Source: Paulownia fortunei (Eukaryota > Streptophyta > Magnoliopsida > Lamiales > Paulowniaceae). Taken from it: a DNA stretch of 64,000 nt. Positions 13,601 to 25,590 of the stretch are shown here, in pieces (the stretch's first letter is position 1; the number at the start of each line of letters is the position of its first letter). Below the pieces are notes generated by a model, which was not told the DNA's origin, did not search any database, and saw only the letters and a program-made list of their open reading frames with translations. The stretch is taken from contig CM033120.1 in assembly GCA_019321725.1 (NCBI GenBank), forward strand, positions 12,430,278 to 12,494,277. The letters run 5' to 3'. Made by a program: the position numbers and the translations under genes.

Positions 13601-16600
13601 TAAAATGGCCCATTATTTCATTCAATTATTCTAGAAATATAAAAGTACCTCACAATAAAAAAAATAAAAGAGTTGGTTAGGGGAGATATGGGGTGGGTTC
13701 TCTAGTGTTATGGTAGGGGTGGTGGGTAGTGCTGGTGGGATGGAGTTTGGGGTTTGTGGTGGCAGGAGGTTGGCTCGAGGTATGGGATTTGAGGTGGCAA
13801 CGACAAGGTTTGGGGTGGGTGGCAAGGGCACAGACCGAGTGGGGTAGGTTATCGGTGATGGGGAGGGGGGGCTCGTGGCATGGGGTGGGTGTTTATTGGT
13901 GGGGGAGAAGGCTGTTGGGGTAAGTATGGGGCGGCCATAGGGGGTGGTAGAAGGGAAGAGGAAAAAAGAAAAGGGGAAAAAAGAGAAAAAGAAAAATAGG
14001 AAGAAAGAAAAGGGAAAAAAAAGAAAAGAAAAATAGGTCTGATCCAAACCCATGAAACCCTACCCAAATATACTAGATCCCTAGTTTAAATCAAAATAAT
14101 ATATAATTTCTTTTTAAAAATACATTTTTTATACCCAAATAAAGAGAGCTAAAATGATCTTTTAAACATTTAACTTGAATAAGAAACAATGCTAGTATTA
14201 ACAGAATGGGGTTATACAAAAGGTTTTCAAAAACACAAGGTGTTTTTGAAAAATAATTAAACACATGGTGTATATTCTCTTTATTCTTGATTCACTTTCA
14301 TTCTTCGTTTGAATGGCTTGAAAAACATATTTTTCAATTGAAGAAGTCATTGTGAATTTGATGTTTTGATGGGTGGATGCTGGAAAACTTGAATGAATCA
14401 CGAGGATAGGGCATCTTGTTTGCTCTTTCTCAAGTAATAGGATTTGTTTAACTTTAATCTGGGAGTCTTGTGCAATCGACTCAAAGGTATGGAGATCGCA
14501 TCTTCAAAAACTTAGAAGAGAGCACTTCCATGCTTTGGTGATTTTTGCTTTTTCAAGTTTCAATCCATAACCTCTTTATATAGATGTTTGATTGATATGT
14601 TTGAGTACACCATGTGGCACAATTTGGTTCGCCTTTGATTTAAAAAAATACTTCCAACATCTATGATGTTATCTCTTCAATATATTAATATTTAAAAAAT
14701 ACTATCAATTCCATCTCTTGATATGTTTAAGTACACCATGTGGCACAATTTGGTTCGCCTTTGATTTCTTTTGCAAAACATGATTTGGTCGTCAAGGACA
14801 CTACATCTTAACACTTGGTGATATTTGATTTGTTGATCTAATAATTCCTACTGTCCCAAAATTTAGGGTCCAATCTCACCCGCTGCGGAGTTTTAGTTGA
14901 AAATTGAAAAGTGTAAGTTTTATGTATTTTTACATTATTGCCCTTAAAATTGTAGTTGAGAGTTGTGATTTCACATTGTTACTTTAATTGAGATGATAGT
15001 TTTTTGGGAAAAAAAATCGTTAGAAAATGGAGTTTTAGTTTGGGACGTCAGGAGTAATAAATTTGGGACAGACGGAATATATAATAATATCAATTAAATT
15101 AGCTATTTATTTTTGGAATTAAATTTGATAAATTCCAAAATATAAATAAATAAAAAATTGATAACTAATATATTAATTTAAGCATGGCATCTTTATATCA
15201 AAACTCGTGTTATATCTATACGTACGAATAATGAAAAATACTATGATTTTCCGTACATATTCTGAATTTAACGAATAATATTTGTACTTTTTAGTCGAAT
15301 CATCTAATACATGTATTTTACGTGTTTCATATTATACTTGACAAAATGATAATTGAATATCATAAAACTTTTTCAAATTCTAGAAGTTATATCAAAATTA
15401 TTTATGAGTAATAATGAATATCACATAATTGAAATAACAATACTAATAATCTATAAAAAAATATTCATTATTATTAAATAGTTATTTCTAAGTGGTGTCA
15501 CATCTATGAATTAAATAATATAGTGACATATAGAACAATTTTTGCATAATTTAAAATAAGTGCAAGCACGATATATATAAAAATAATATCAAAATGAGTT
15601 GTATTTTTGCTCTGAAAAGTACTTTTACGTCTACAAATCCATATATTATTCATTTTTGTATTTTTGAACCTATTATTTCATCATAATAAATTTGTAAATA
15701 CTCGTACGTATTAAATATCGAATATCTCTCTTGTTGAATTTAAATAACTAAGCGTACAGTTGACCAAAAATTAATTGAATTTCAGTAGTATATATTTTTG
15801 TTATCATGGCAGAACTTTTTAAAATAATTCTTACTTAAGTGGCTAAAAATCAAGGGAAATGAGGGGGCCTTTAAGAGAATATTTAACAAAGATGTTGATG
15901 TACAGCTGGTAATTATCAAGTAAGCCCATTGCAATCAAATATTATTGGCGTCACCGAGAATGAGAGAAAAATAGGGCTAAAATAAGGAGAATAGAATAAG
16001 AAATACCTAAAAATCAGCAGTCCGGATCGTCTATTTTGAATGGTGATGATATGTAGGACAACTGGGTGGTGAAGAAGTTGATAAAGAATATGAAGGAAAA
16101 ATAGAAGGTAAAGAGAGAAGGAAAAGAGAATGGGAAGGAAGAAGATAGAAGTTTGTTAAATTAAACCTGTGAGTTGTAAGTGTACAAGAATAACAAGGAG
16201 AAATATTCTTGTCAATCCATCCTAGTTGGTTACTATTGTCATCATCCAGCACAAAGAAAGAAGCCCACTCCCAAAATAAATAGATAAGTAAAAGTAACTG
16301 TTCAATCTCCATGTAAATGAGGCTTCTCCAAAACACAGTTGTTGAACCTATTACACTATACACATAGGATTAACATAGTACTAGTCTTGCATACTCCTAA
16401 CCATTGTCTGAACCTATAAAGAAGCCATTCATCCATATCAAGAAAGAAATGCTGATATAACAGTATAATATGACCTTTAAAAAACATATTCACTCCTACT
16501 TAAGGGATCATTTAGATAATCAAACATATGCTTAATTCAAATTTACCACAGAAATTGAAGCAATTTTAGCAACTCAGCAGCTAGAGATAACTCTAAGAAC

Positions 16601-19220
16601 AAGTGAAACATACATCTTACACAAACACTGTAAAACATGCACAACACAAATATGACAATGCAATCAAGTAAGGGCTGCACACAGACAATGGCTAATTTCC
16701 AATTGAATTTTAGGCATCATTTAAGCACACATAAGGCTGTTACACTATTTTGACAAGGGGAGGCTCACAGGAAAAGATAGAGACAAACCAGTTAAACTGA
16801 AGCTTTTTGTGTCTTTTGAGTCGATGGCAACAGAATTCACTATATCGCACTTTCCAACAACAATACAGGTACCCCAGATTATAGTAAGAAGCATGACTGT
16901 TGACCCAGCTAGCAGTCCCATTCCAACTGAGACCTGGCTCTGAGCAGTTTCTGCGCTTCCAGACAGCCCAGAGACTGAAAAACCAACAGAATAAATAAGC
17001 AATACGCAAATGCAGCAAAACTAATTGTATGTGATAATTGATTTGTAAAGGGTATATTTTAACATGCAATGAATTGCGTATGTTAAAAGTGTTTACAAGG
17101 CAAGGTTTATAAGGTATAATTACGATAAGGTGGTTATTCGTGACTGACTAGTTACAGCCAGGTTAAAGCTAAAGCAAGAACACAGCACCAAGATGGGAGT
17201 TTATGTTTTTATATTTTCATACATATTATGAAATATTTAAAACAAAGATATTCTTATCTCAAAGTCCAAATTGGTGAAAAAGTTGTTTTCATCTACATGA
17301 ATTCTTGAATATTCCCTACCTAATGAGTGAAAATGACCATAAATGTCCAATAGCAACATGAAATGCCAAGTATTTTACATAGTTCATATTTATTTTAGGG
17401 CAAAATACAACACCACCCCTGAACTTGACCCTAAGTCGCATTTATTCCTGCCCCCTCAAGGTAACATTTACCCTCTGAACCAAAGTTGAATTTAATATTT
17501 GGACAAAATTGCCCTCAATACAAAAAATTTATGTAGTTTTTAGTATATTTTGAATATTTATATCCAATTTCGATTTTACATTATTTATTAATTAAAAAAA
17601 ATATTTCAAATTATACTTTTTTTGAAAATAATTAGTAACTTAAGTAATTCAAATATTAAGAAATTATGAAAATTAAAAAGTATTTTAAACTCTTTTTAAT
17701 AAAGATGAATAAGTATATTTTTGTATACTTAATTTAGACACACACATATATATATATATTTTTAAATTATTGATAATTTATATTTTCAATGTAATGATTT
17801 TGTAATGTTTTATTATGAGAGAAAAAACAATACATCTTTTTCTTTCGGTAATGTTTAAATATCTTTAACAATATTTACTCAAATAACAATATTTAGTGCC
17901 CAAAAGATCTCAATAGAACTAATTAAATGAATTTTCAATTTGTTTCAAGAATCATATTGAGTATTCATTAAAAGAGATCATGATTTACTAATGCTATGTT
18001 TTGTTTTGGACCAGGAATTCTGTCCAAGAAAAAAAGAAAAAATAAAAGGAGAAGTATAATATATATATATATATATAAATTATGTTTACAAAAATATACT
18101 TATTCTTTATCTAAAAGAGTTTAAAATTTATTTAGATTAAATAGTTAATACTTTATTTTAAATTGAAATAATTAGAATATTTTTTTCATGTTTAATATGT
18201 ATTTATTATACTCACTTATTACTTTAGTTTTTTAAATTTTGAATTACTTAAATTACAAATTACTTTTTTCAAAAAAAAAAAAAACAATTTAAATATTTTT
18301 CTAATTAATAAAGAATTTAAAATCAAAATTGGGCTATAAATATTCAAAATATACTAAAAACTATATAAATTCATTTTATTATGAGCAATTTTATCCAAAC
18401 ATTAAATTTAAATTTGATTCCGTAAATTTGATCCACAATTTCACGGAGGTAGTCTGACATAAAAATTGGTAAAAAAGCTAGTGAAAAACAATTCTTGCTT
18501 ATGTTCTCGCTCTAAGTTGAAAGTAATCTGATCTGACTTTTTTCTTTTATTTTTTTCCTTTGTAAGTAAATCTCTTCTAACATCATTTTAAAATTTAAAA
18601 TAATTCGAAGATTATGTGTATTTAAATTTATTAATTGAAAAAATAGTTCAAATTAAGTGCTAAAGAGTTTAAAATTATCCAATCAAATTTAATAAATTAG
18701 TTATTACGAATTTCAAGTTATTAGCTCTTAAATCTTTCAACCCAAACGCATCCTCGAAAATCAGGCCTCCTACCACGAACAGTATAATAATAATACAAAA
18801 AAGAGGGAAAAAACTTCGATAAATAGTTAAAAAAACATAATTACCAAGAATAAGCATAGCATCAGGAAGTGCTCCGAGTATGGGAAGGAAAAGACCGCCG
18901 ACAATTCCAGGGCCGAGAATCTCAAGCAACAGCCCACTGCCGGTGGTGAGATATTTTGCGGCGAGGAACATGAGAGAACCGTACACCAGAATTAGGAAGA
19001 GATTTCCCAGTGCAGTGGAGGTGCAGGGCATGAAGCCGTAGGTCTGCTCGCAGGCCTCCTCCGCCGCGTGGAGGCTGAGGAAGGACGGGACATTGGAAGC
19101 GCTGATCCCATCAGAGATGAGATCTGACTGGTCGGAAATGAAGCGGCCGTAGGTGAAGCCGCAGAGAATCAGGAAGAAGAGGAAGGTGAGAACAAGCGTG
19201 GGCTGGGGCTGGCTAGCCAT
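7694..19220 (-). CDS. NCL: NCL-type Na+/Ca2+ exchanger with two EF-hands (NCL1; apparent frameshift in last exon)
   Basis: Seven exons on the minus strand keep phase: 18845-19220, 16789-16974, 9862-10043, 9017-9162, 8638-8905, 8238-8540 and 7694-7941, giving about 569 aa, the usual NCL size. Order of domains: signal peptide; first exchanger repeat with LGALPDAMLILG; helices GLLAGSTVMLLTIIWGTC and a second membrane group; cytosolic linker PWVQRRR; EF-hand pair with loops DDDEDGYLSHSE and DTSLDSKVDLNE; second exchanger repeat with PFATNSSEAVSAI; C-terminal helices ending FGWS. NCL proteins are membrane cation exchangers of the EF-hand/CAX type linked to Ca2+ homeostasis and salt response. The last exon starts LYGAVTMNN in one frame but continues LLGLVYVRG one base out, with the break at about 7888-7902; the paralogue at 27690 is continuous there. 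The introns are unusually large because of inserted repeats. The start ATG (19218-19220) precedes the signal peptide. Confidence 0.88.
10087..10825 (-). repeat. Left LTR (3' LTR in element orientation)
   Basis: The stretch from TATATTCTCCTTATTCTTGA (10204) to GCATCTTTCA (10825) has a diverged direct copy at 14271-15200, including the shared phrases TTGATGTCTTAATGGATGGA-like, GAATGAATCA(T/C)GAG and GTGG(T/C)(G/A)CAAT(T/-). The part from 10087 to 10202 is included on a weaker match to 13118-13170. Confidence 0.65.
10930..11340. repeat. 46-bp imperfect tandem repeat array
   Basis: The motif TTATACTCRTRTNNAGGAGTC recurs about every 41-46 bp, with units starting near 10956, 11010 (degenerate), 11075, 11116, 11161, 11207, 11253 and 11299. 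The units are joined by a GAATTTGATTTTGTAGA-like filler. The array sits between the gag remnant and the left LTR of the retroelement. Confidence 0.75.
11400..13046 (-). pseudogene. Ty3/gypsy-type gag remnant, interrupted by a MITE
   Basis: Read on the minus strand, the gag starts at MAPRKIR (13046). It continues past 12530 with W-Q-P-K-L, is interrupted at 12522-11767, and resumes Q-C-D-R-K-G-N-Q-K-Q-L-V-R-C-F. The stretch near 11560-11650 reads DELITDYIDRWRDLSLNC, followed by ETSAIEMCTEAMHW, the conserved capsid-like region of plant gypsy gags. Several frame changes and stops, and an internal deletion relative to relatives, make it non-coding. No catalytic domains follow. Confidence 0.7.
11770..12519. 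mobile_element. Tourist-like (PIF/Harbinger) MITE inside the gag remnant
   Basis: The insertion begins GGCTTTGCAATGAGAATTTT and ends ...CATACAAGGCC, inverted ends typical of Tourist-type elements. It is flanked by TTA on both sides (11767-11769 and 12520-12522). Removing it restores the gag order on either side, which independently supports the borders. The interior is non-coding and repeats GTGGTGGGTCC-like phrases. Confidence 0.75.
13035..13310. repeat. Tandem duplication covering the gag start
   Basis: The segment TCTTCCTTGGAGCCATGGAG...GGTCCCA(T/C)TGGGTGTGC at about 13035-13121 recurs at about 13203-13300 with roughly 170-bp spacing. Each copy holds a gag ATG read on the minus strand. 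It may be an old tandem duplication or a template-switch product. Confidence 0.65.
13680..13990. repeat. G-rich, strand-biased stretch (C-rich on the minus strand)
   Basis: The plus strand is full of GGG and GGGG runs (for example GGGGAGGGGGGGCTCGTGG near 13860), followed by a purine-only run at 13950-14030. It is out of character with the AT-rich surroundings. Open frames here only encode low-complexity Pro/Ser/Phe and are not believable genes. Confidence 0.7.
14844..15078. mobile_element. Stowaway-like MITE in the right LTR
   Basis: The ends are inverted: ATTCCTACTGTCCCAAAATT on the left, and the right end reversed begins ATTCCGTCTGTCCCAAATTT. This is the common CTCCGTCCCA-type end of Tc1/Mariner-derived MITEs. 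The left LTR copy lacks this segment, which confirms an insertion. A sister copy lies at 25354-25590. Confidence 0.75.
17396..18430. mobile_element. Long-inverted-repeat (hairpin) element, copy 1, in NCL1 intron 1
   Basis: The left arm (about 17430-17760) and right arm (about 18060-18410) are reverse complements with mismatches. For instance TTTTAGTATATTTTGAATAT at 17538 is mirrored by ATATTCAAAATATACTAAAA at 18340. The loop is about 300 bp. It has no coding capacity. The outer edge phrase GGGCAAAATACAACACCACC is typical of non-autonomous plant DNA elements. Superfamily not assigned. Confidence 0.7.
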
Positions 19221-20339
19221 GGTGGAAGTGCTGTTCAGTGATCACAGTGTCTCTGTCAGTGAGAATATTGTATTTGTATGTGTTGAGGAAATTATAGTGG
19301 TTTTTCTAACAAAAGATTATGTAAATAAAATAAATTACACAAACAATGTGTTTTGATAGATAACACCTTTTAATATTTATTTTTTTCTTTTTGTAACGTG
19401 TTGGGAAAAGCTCAACTAATAAAAATGTGTTGCTTTCACTTTTGCCTTTTCTTTTATATTTCAAATGAAAGCATCAATTCGTACAACTCCTTCATCCTTT
19501 TTTTTTTTTTTTTTGTCTAATTCCACTTCATTTATTTTTTTATAAATAAAAAAAATATTTTGCTCCACGCTTTATATTGAAGTATTATGTTGATTAATAT
19601 TTTTATAGTTTAATTTTTTAACCTAGAAAATACTTTTTATAGTTTAGTTTAAATTTGAGATTATTGATATATTTTTTATTTGCATCCATATTTGTAATTA
19701 GTTAGAATTGTGTTTGGATAAGAATGATAGTTATCAATAAATTTCTTTTGATCGGACTCCAAGAATGATAGAGATAGAGAGAATCTTTTTTGTCACTATA
19801 AAATATTACAATGATACGTAATTTAACTAACAGAAAAATATTCTCTATCTACATTTATTATTGTAGTTAGATATTTAGTAAATACTCTAGTAGTATTTAA
19901 TGGAGTGAGAAAGACTATGGTGATATTATTGGGAGGCTTGTAGGCGAGCTTTTCATCCGTGAATCAAATGAATTTTCGCTATTAAGATAATATTGATTCA
20001 ATTATTATTTATATGTGATTATAAATTACTTACGCAGATAATAATTAATATTAAAGCAGTTGGGTTTATTTATTTTTGTAAGACATAATAGTTAGAAATG
20101 ATGACTCAAAATATTTTGAATTTATGATGTGTTGAGTCTTTAATATCTTGCAAATGCAAACCATCAATGTTGTGTTGGACGCGAACCTATCTCGTGTCGA
20201 ATCTACGTAAGATGTTATTTAAATACGATAAACCATTTATGTATTTATCTGTTAAGTAAAAAAAAAAAAAAGACCTGACAGCCGACAGCATCTTTCGATA
20301 TATTTTGAACACAAAGTTGATACTTTTAATATATTTTAC

Positions 20340-21190
20340 CGTAAAATTATATTCCTTGAACTATGTCCATGGTCGCAAATACTAATACCTCTTCGAATTA
20401 AATGTTTAGACTAAATTACTTTAATGTCATGTAAATTTATATGATTATCAATATATGTTGAGCATTTTTCACACTAAATTCAATTTTATATTATTTCTTA
20501 ATTAAAAAAATATTTTTTAAATTATAATATAGAAAAAATAATTTTTAACTTAAGTAATTAAAATTCAAAAATAAATTAATAAATAGTATAATAAAATACA
20601 CAAAAAATATTAAACATAAAAAATTATTTTAATTATTTGAATTTAAAATAAATATATTAACTATATAATCTAAATGAATTTTGACTATATGGGATACAAA
20701 TGAATAAGTATATTTCCATTGATATTTAGATATATTTATTTTTATAAAATTAAACAAAGATATACTCCAATAAATTTTGGACTCTTTTGAAAAAAAATGC
20801 ATAAATATATTTTTGTTTAATTTAATATACATATATAAATTTAATTTACGGAAATGTACTTATTCATTTTTAGGGAGTCCAAAATTCATTTAGATTAAAT
20901 AGTTAATAATTTTATTTTGAATTTAAACAAAAAAATAATTTTTTTATGTTCAACATTTTCTGTGTATTTCTTATACTCATTTATTACTTTAGTTTTTAAA
21001 ATTTGAATTACTTAAGTTATTAATTACTTGTATTATATAAAAATATATTTTTCTAATTAAGAAAATTTTGAAAGTTAAATTGAGGATGAAAAATGATCAA
21101 AATATATTGGAAACTATATAAATTCATATAGCAAAAGGGCATTTTTGTCCAAATATTTACTTAAAGAGGGGTAAATATTACATTTATTAG
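20340..21190. mobile_element. Long-inverted-repeat (hairpin) element, copy 2
   Basis: The arms at about 20340-20718 and 20840-21190 are reverse complements over about 350 bp, with a loop of only about 120 bp. AATGAATAAGTATATTTCC at 20699 is mirrored by GGAAATGTACTTATTCATTT at 20850. The arms share phrases with copy 1 (CTTAAGTAATT, ATATACTTATTC, AAACTATATAAATTCAT), so the two are one family. Confidence 0.75.
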
Positions 21191-21360
21191 TTAATATATA
21201 TAAATATAAATATATAAACATTTATTACGGTGTTAATATATATAAATATATAAAAAATAAAATTATATATAAATATATTTTACATTTATTAGTTAATATA
21301 TATATATATAAACATTTATTGAGGTGTTAATATACATAAATATATATAAATATAAATATA
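21180..21360. repeat. Direct tandem repeat of about 110 bp, two copies
   Basis: ACATTTATTAGTTAATATAT...AAACATTTATT(A/G)(C/A)GGTGTTAATATA starts at about 21180 and again at about 21289. Both units are almost pure A/T, so slippage or duplication is equally possible. Confidence 0.6.
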
Positions 21361-23888
21361 GACAAAATGTTATAAATATTTTTTTTCATTACAAGGGGTC
21401 CGAGTTAAACTTAGACTGCCACGAACCTTTCTCTTTTGAAGCAAGTTTTGAAACCACAAATTTTAAAGCAGGTCTCAGGTTTTAATTTTAAAACCCATAC
21501 CCGACTTGAACCCAATCTACTAAAACATTGTATATATATTTTTGTTTGTTATATATGTATTTATGTAATGCATATATATATATATATAAATATATATCTT
21601 ATATATATATACTCATAAAAAATTATAAATATAATACTCTTATAAGTTAAATAGTAATATAAAATTAATAAATAGTTAAATATAAAAAAATAAAAAGTAT
21701 ATTTGAAATTTTAAATTTTTAAAAAATTAATACATATATATATATATATATGTTAAATAATTAATTATTTATTGATAATATTATTTTATCATATTTAGAA
21801 AGTTATGATGGTATTTTTTAAAAAAATATTTTTTAATATTTTTACAATTATAAATTTAGTTTAATAGGTCCAACCCACTAACTATCAAATTTAGGGTAAG
21901 TTCGGATTTGGGCCCATAAAAATCTTGAAGGATTAAGTTTTGGCAAATCCGACCAAACCCGACCTATCATCATTTCTAAATTTTATAAAATATTTTTATT
22001 TAGTTTATGAGGATAATTTTATTAAAGTTAAATATAACTTCATTCCTAACTGATTGAGAATTACTAAAGACGTGGGAGAGGGAAATAATGAATACACTCA
22101 TATTTTTTAAAATTATAATTTATTTAAAAATAAATATTTTTAATATTAAATTATAGTAATAATATATTTATAAATAAACTTGAAAATACTCATTTCATTT
22201 TCATTCTATTTCTACATATAGATCATGCCATAATTGGATTGTGTAGCAAACTGACTCATAATGATCATTTTCTTTTATTTACAACTATATCTTTCTACGC
22301 TCTAAAGTTCGGCTCTCTTTTACTTTGGGTAGAATATTATGAGTATTTTATTTATTTTTTTCAAATTTATTCCTCGTGACAAGTATAAATAAAAAGAAAA
22401 AGTGAGAGAAAGCATTAGCTAAGTTAAAGCTTTGCTAAATTTTGTAAGATATTTTATTTTACGTTTACTTTGTAAATAAATATATTTGAATCCCTAAAAT
22501 TTAAAGTAAACAAATATATTTGAATCCCTAAAATTTTATGATTACGTTCATGTCTATGATAATTACTTTATCAACAATGGTTGACGACGTGACGTAAGTG
22601 GAATATATGATATTCAGATTTGACATTTGATATTAATTACGCTTTGGAGGGTAGACGTGTCACATATATACAAATTTATAAATTATCTTTAATTAAAATT
22701 CACACTATAACTGGAAAAAAAAAAGGCAACTTGTTCCATAAAACTCTTAATTTTGGTTTCTTTTATATTAAATAGACAATATACATGTATATAAAAATTA
22801 ATAAATATTTAATTTTATAAAAAATAAAATATTTATCAATCATTTAAATACATAACGATGAACCAACAATCATTTGACTTGATGATATCACCTACCACCT
22901 TTGTGGATAGGTCATAAATTTGATCCTAATTTTTGTGAGTATGTATATTCATAATTTTATAAAAATAAATTAAAATATCTGATAAATAATACATCATACA
23001 ACGCGTATTACACATTACACCTTGGTACCCGTTCTATCTTTAGTGTGTCATGCCAATAATGAATTTCATGAATGTAGCTTGAAATTTATGTGTTGCAAAA
23101 AATAATTTGCAGATATGTTTGGTTGTTTAGAGGGGGTTGAACTTATCTCGATTGTGAGTATTGAAATTACATTAATACCCTTAAAATATTATTAAAATAT
23201 TAAAATACTAAAAAATTTGTATATTTTTTATCTCAACCCTATTCGTTCTGATCCCGAGTTTGATTCTGACCCGAACTTTCCACCGTTGATGAAGCGGATT
23301 GATGAGATGTATTAGTCAATCGAATTATGACATTTGAACCTGAACATGTACGACCTATAAGGACTGATTAGTATAAATACCTGACACATAAATTTCATAA
23401 GGTAATTTTTATATTATTTACTCACTTTGCATACTAATTTCTCTCGATTTCAACACCTAACTAATTTAAATATTAGAGAATTTTAGTTGAGGTCATCTCA
23501 ACAAACCTAATATATGTTATCCTTTCAAGACATCCCAAATTCAATTACTCGAACTCAAATCACCTCCATCCAATAAATTAATTTTCTCTTTAAATCAGAT
23601 TGCGATTTATCTTTTTGCTTTTTTATGTAATCAAGAAAAAAGAGTGCGAAAACAATTTTTAAGTTGATAGTCTTTTTAATGCTTTTTTTTTTTTTTATGT
23701 CGGTAGATTTTGAGATTTTCTTTTTGCCATTTATATAGTGGTGCGGGATACTAATATCTTGAATAAAGATGAACAAAAATTAGAATCTCGGTTTCTAAAA
23801 AGAAACAAGATTGATAAAAGAGAGATGATTATACAATCTCTTAAAATAAGAGAAAAACTTATTTGAATTTCATTTTTTAACTATTAAA

Positions 23889-24120
23889 AATACTTCTTCC
23901 ATTTTAGAATTAAAATTCATATTCAATTAGGCTATACATTTTTACACAAGAATTGAAATTTTTTAAAATATATATATAATTTTTTACCATTATCCCTAAA
24001 ATAATAATTGTGAGATAGTACTGTCAAATTATTATTTTAAATGAAATGATATTTTTGAATAAACTTTCCATTTTAAGCTCAAAAAAAATAAAATGATAAA
24101 TTTGAGAGAAGAAAGTATTA
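23889..24120. mobile_element. Possible Stowaway-like MITE
   Basis: It begins TACTTCTTCCATTTTAGAAT and ends AATTTGAGAGAAGAAAGTA, so the ends form an imperfect inverted repeat with TA borders. The interior is non-coding and about 230 bp long. The call rests only on the ends. Confidence 0.45.
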
Positions 24121-25353
24121 ATGAAGAATGATTGATCCATAATAGTTTATATCTAAAGATATTTTCACCACATCTATGCCGCATTTGAAGGTAAGTATAC
24201 CGTCCGTCAAATTAGGCCCTCAAACATATCTATGTTATGGGAAAAGAAGTCTTTGATGTGGAGTATCTCTCAAGTCAATTTGGGGCACGTAGATAGATTG
24301 AATTGAACTATTTTACTAACCTGGCCCTATTATATGTTCACGTTTGGCCGGCTAGTGTTTCTTCTCTTCACTCATCTTGCGTGTTATGTCGGTACACCAC
24401 ACCGCACAAAGTGATTTATTTTGAATATTATCTTTTTTTTTTTTTTAAATTAGAATTCTGATTTGAATTTTTGATCTAATTTATAACAGGCGATGCCTAA
24501 TACCATATTGTAAGTGAGTGTTGGTTTATTTTGAATATCATCTAAAATAGGTAATTTAAAGAATTAAGTTTGAGATTGAATCAATTTTAATTACTGCAAA
24601 GATACTACGTGAGGGACGAGTCAAGATAATTTGTTGATAAACTTTTTGTACTTACGACGTTGATGATTATAGTTAAAGTCATTTGGAGGATAATTAAAGA
24701 AACAATCAATATCCTCATTTATAAAAAAAGATAAAAACAATAGGACAAATGTTGAAAATTAACTTTAAAGTTTCCTTTAAAGGTTAAATTATTAATATTT
24801 TATTTTTAAAATATATGCTTATTTAATTTGTCGTTTATTTAACACGATTATTATATCAATTTTATTAGTAATTGACCGTTGCATGTTATATATTTATGTA
24901 GTTTATTTATCTTTGAGTTTTTTATGATATTAACAGTTTTTATTAGGCCACTAAATATTTTCTGAACATTCAAATTCTTTTCATCTATTTAAAGGGCTAT
25001 ACCTATTAATTTGGTACATACAGTTTTGATAGGAATTATTTCTATACTTCTGTAAGAATTTGTGTTTTTGGCAACGTGGCTAAGGAAATGTAATTTTATG
25101 CTAAAGTCATAGTAAAGCGTCAAAACTTGCATATATTGAGGTAATTATGACTTTATGGCAGCGACAAGTGTTGTGATTTTCTGTGGTGCAGCTTTCCATT
25201 TTCATTAGTTTTACATGATTTAATTTATGCTTTATGATAATTCTATTGAATATGTTATTTGATTTTATTTAATTATTATGAACTACTTAAACACAAAAAT
25301 CACACAATTATTCACACACAGAGAGTAGCCTTTGGTATTAATCGGATAAATTA

Positions 25354-25590
25354 CTACTACCTTCTATTCGAAAGATCTAGTTTGACGTGACATAAAATCA
25401 TAAAATTTTAAACAAGATAAGTTTTGTATGTTTTTACGTTATTGTTTTAAAAATAGTGGTTGAAAATTAGTAGTGTCATATTATTACTTTAATTCTAATA
25501 ATAATTTTTAAAATATATATATATATTTTAAAGAACCAAATCTTATCTTGAAACCTGAAAAAAAAAAAAATAATTTTTGGACACAAGGAA
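25354..25590. mobile_element. Stowaway-like MITE, sister of the copy at 14844
   Basis: The interior matches the 14844-15078 element in order: AAGTTTTGTATGTTTTTACG, a GTGGTTGAAAATTAGTAGTG-like segment and TTATTACTTTAATT. The right end TTTTTGGACACAAGGAAT corresponds to its TTTGGGACAGACGGAAT. The left end is more diverged. Confidence 0.55.

Larger units (their letters stand above)
10087..15200 (-). mobile_element. Decayed gag-only Ty3/gypsy-type LTR element in NCL1 intron 2
   Basis: Two long direct repeats flank a remnant gag gene. The best-matching repeat parts are 10202-10825 and 14269-15200; both contain CTATATAAAG-like TATA boxes on the minus strand, matching the gag direction. A TGTGC(A/C/T)AAAA edge near 10087, 13118 and 13297 may mark the true left border of the LTR, and next to it on the minus strand is the leader phrase TTTGGCACACTCAGTGGGACC-like sequence near 13280-13310. 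No reverse transcriptase, integrase or protease is visible, so it looks non-autonomous. It is nested with younger elements at 11770-12519 and 14844-15078. Exact borders and target duplication could not be fixed by eye. Confidence 0.7.
13297..15200 (-). repeat. Right LTR (5' LTR in element orientation), expanded by insertions
   Basis: Direct copy of the left LTR, clearest from 14269 to 14840 and from 15080 to 15200. The part between about 13400 and 14260 has no counterpart in the left copy and may be a further insertion. A MITE at 14844-15078 splits the repeat. Confidence 0.55.

Noticed and set aside
13631..14067. Pro/Ser/Phe-rich minus-strand open frames of 140 and 72 codons
   Set aside because: They are translations of a G-rich and purine-run low-complexity region and have no domain.
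21436..21618. 60-codon frame rich in Ile and Tyr
   Set aside because: It encodes translated AT repeat sequence (I-Y-I-Y...) and is not a protein.
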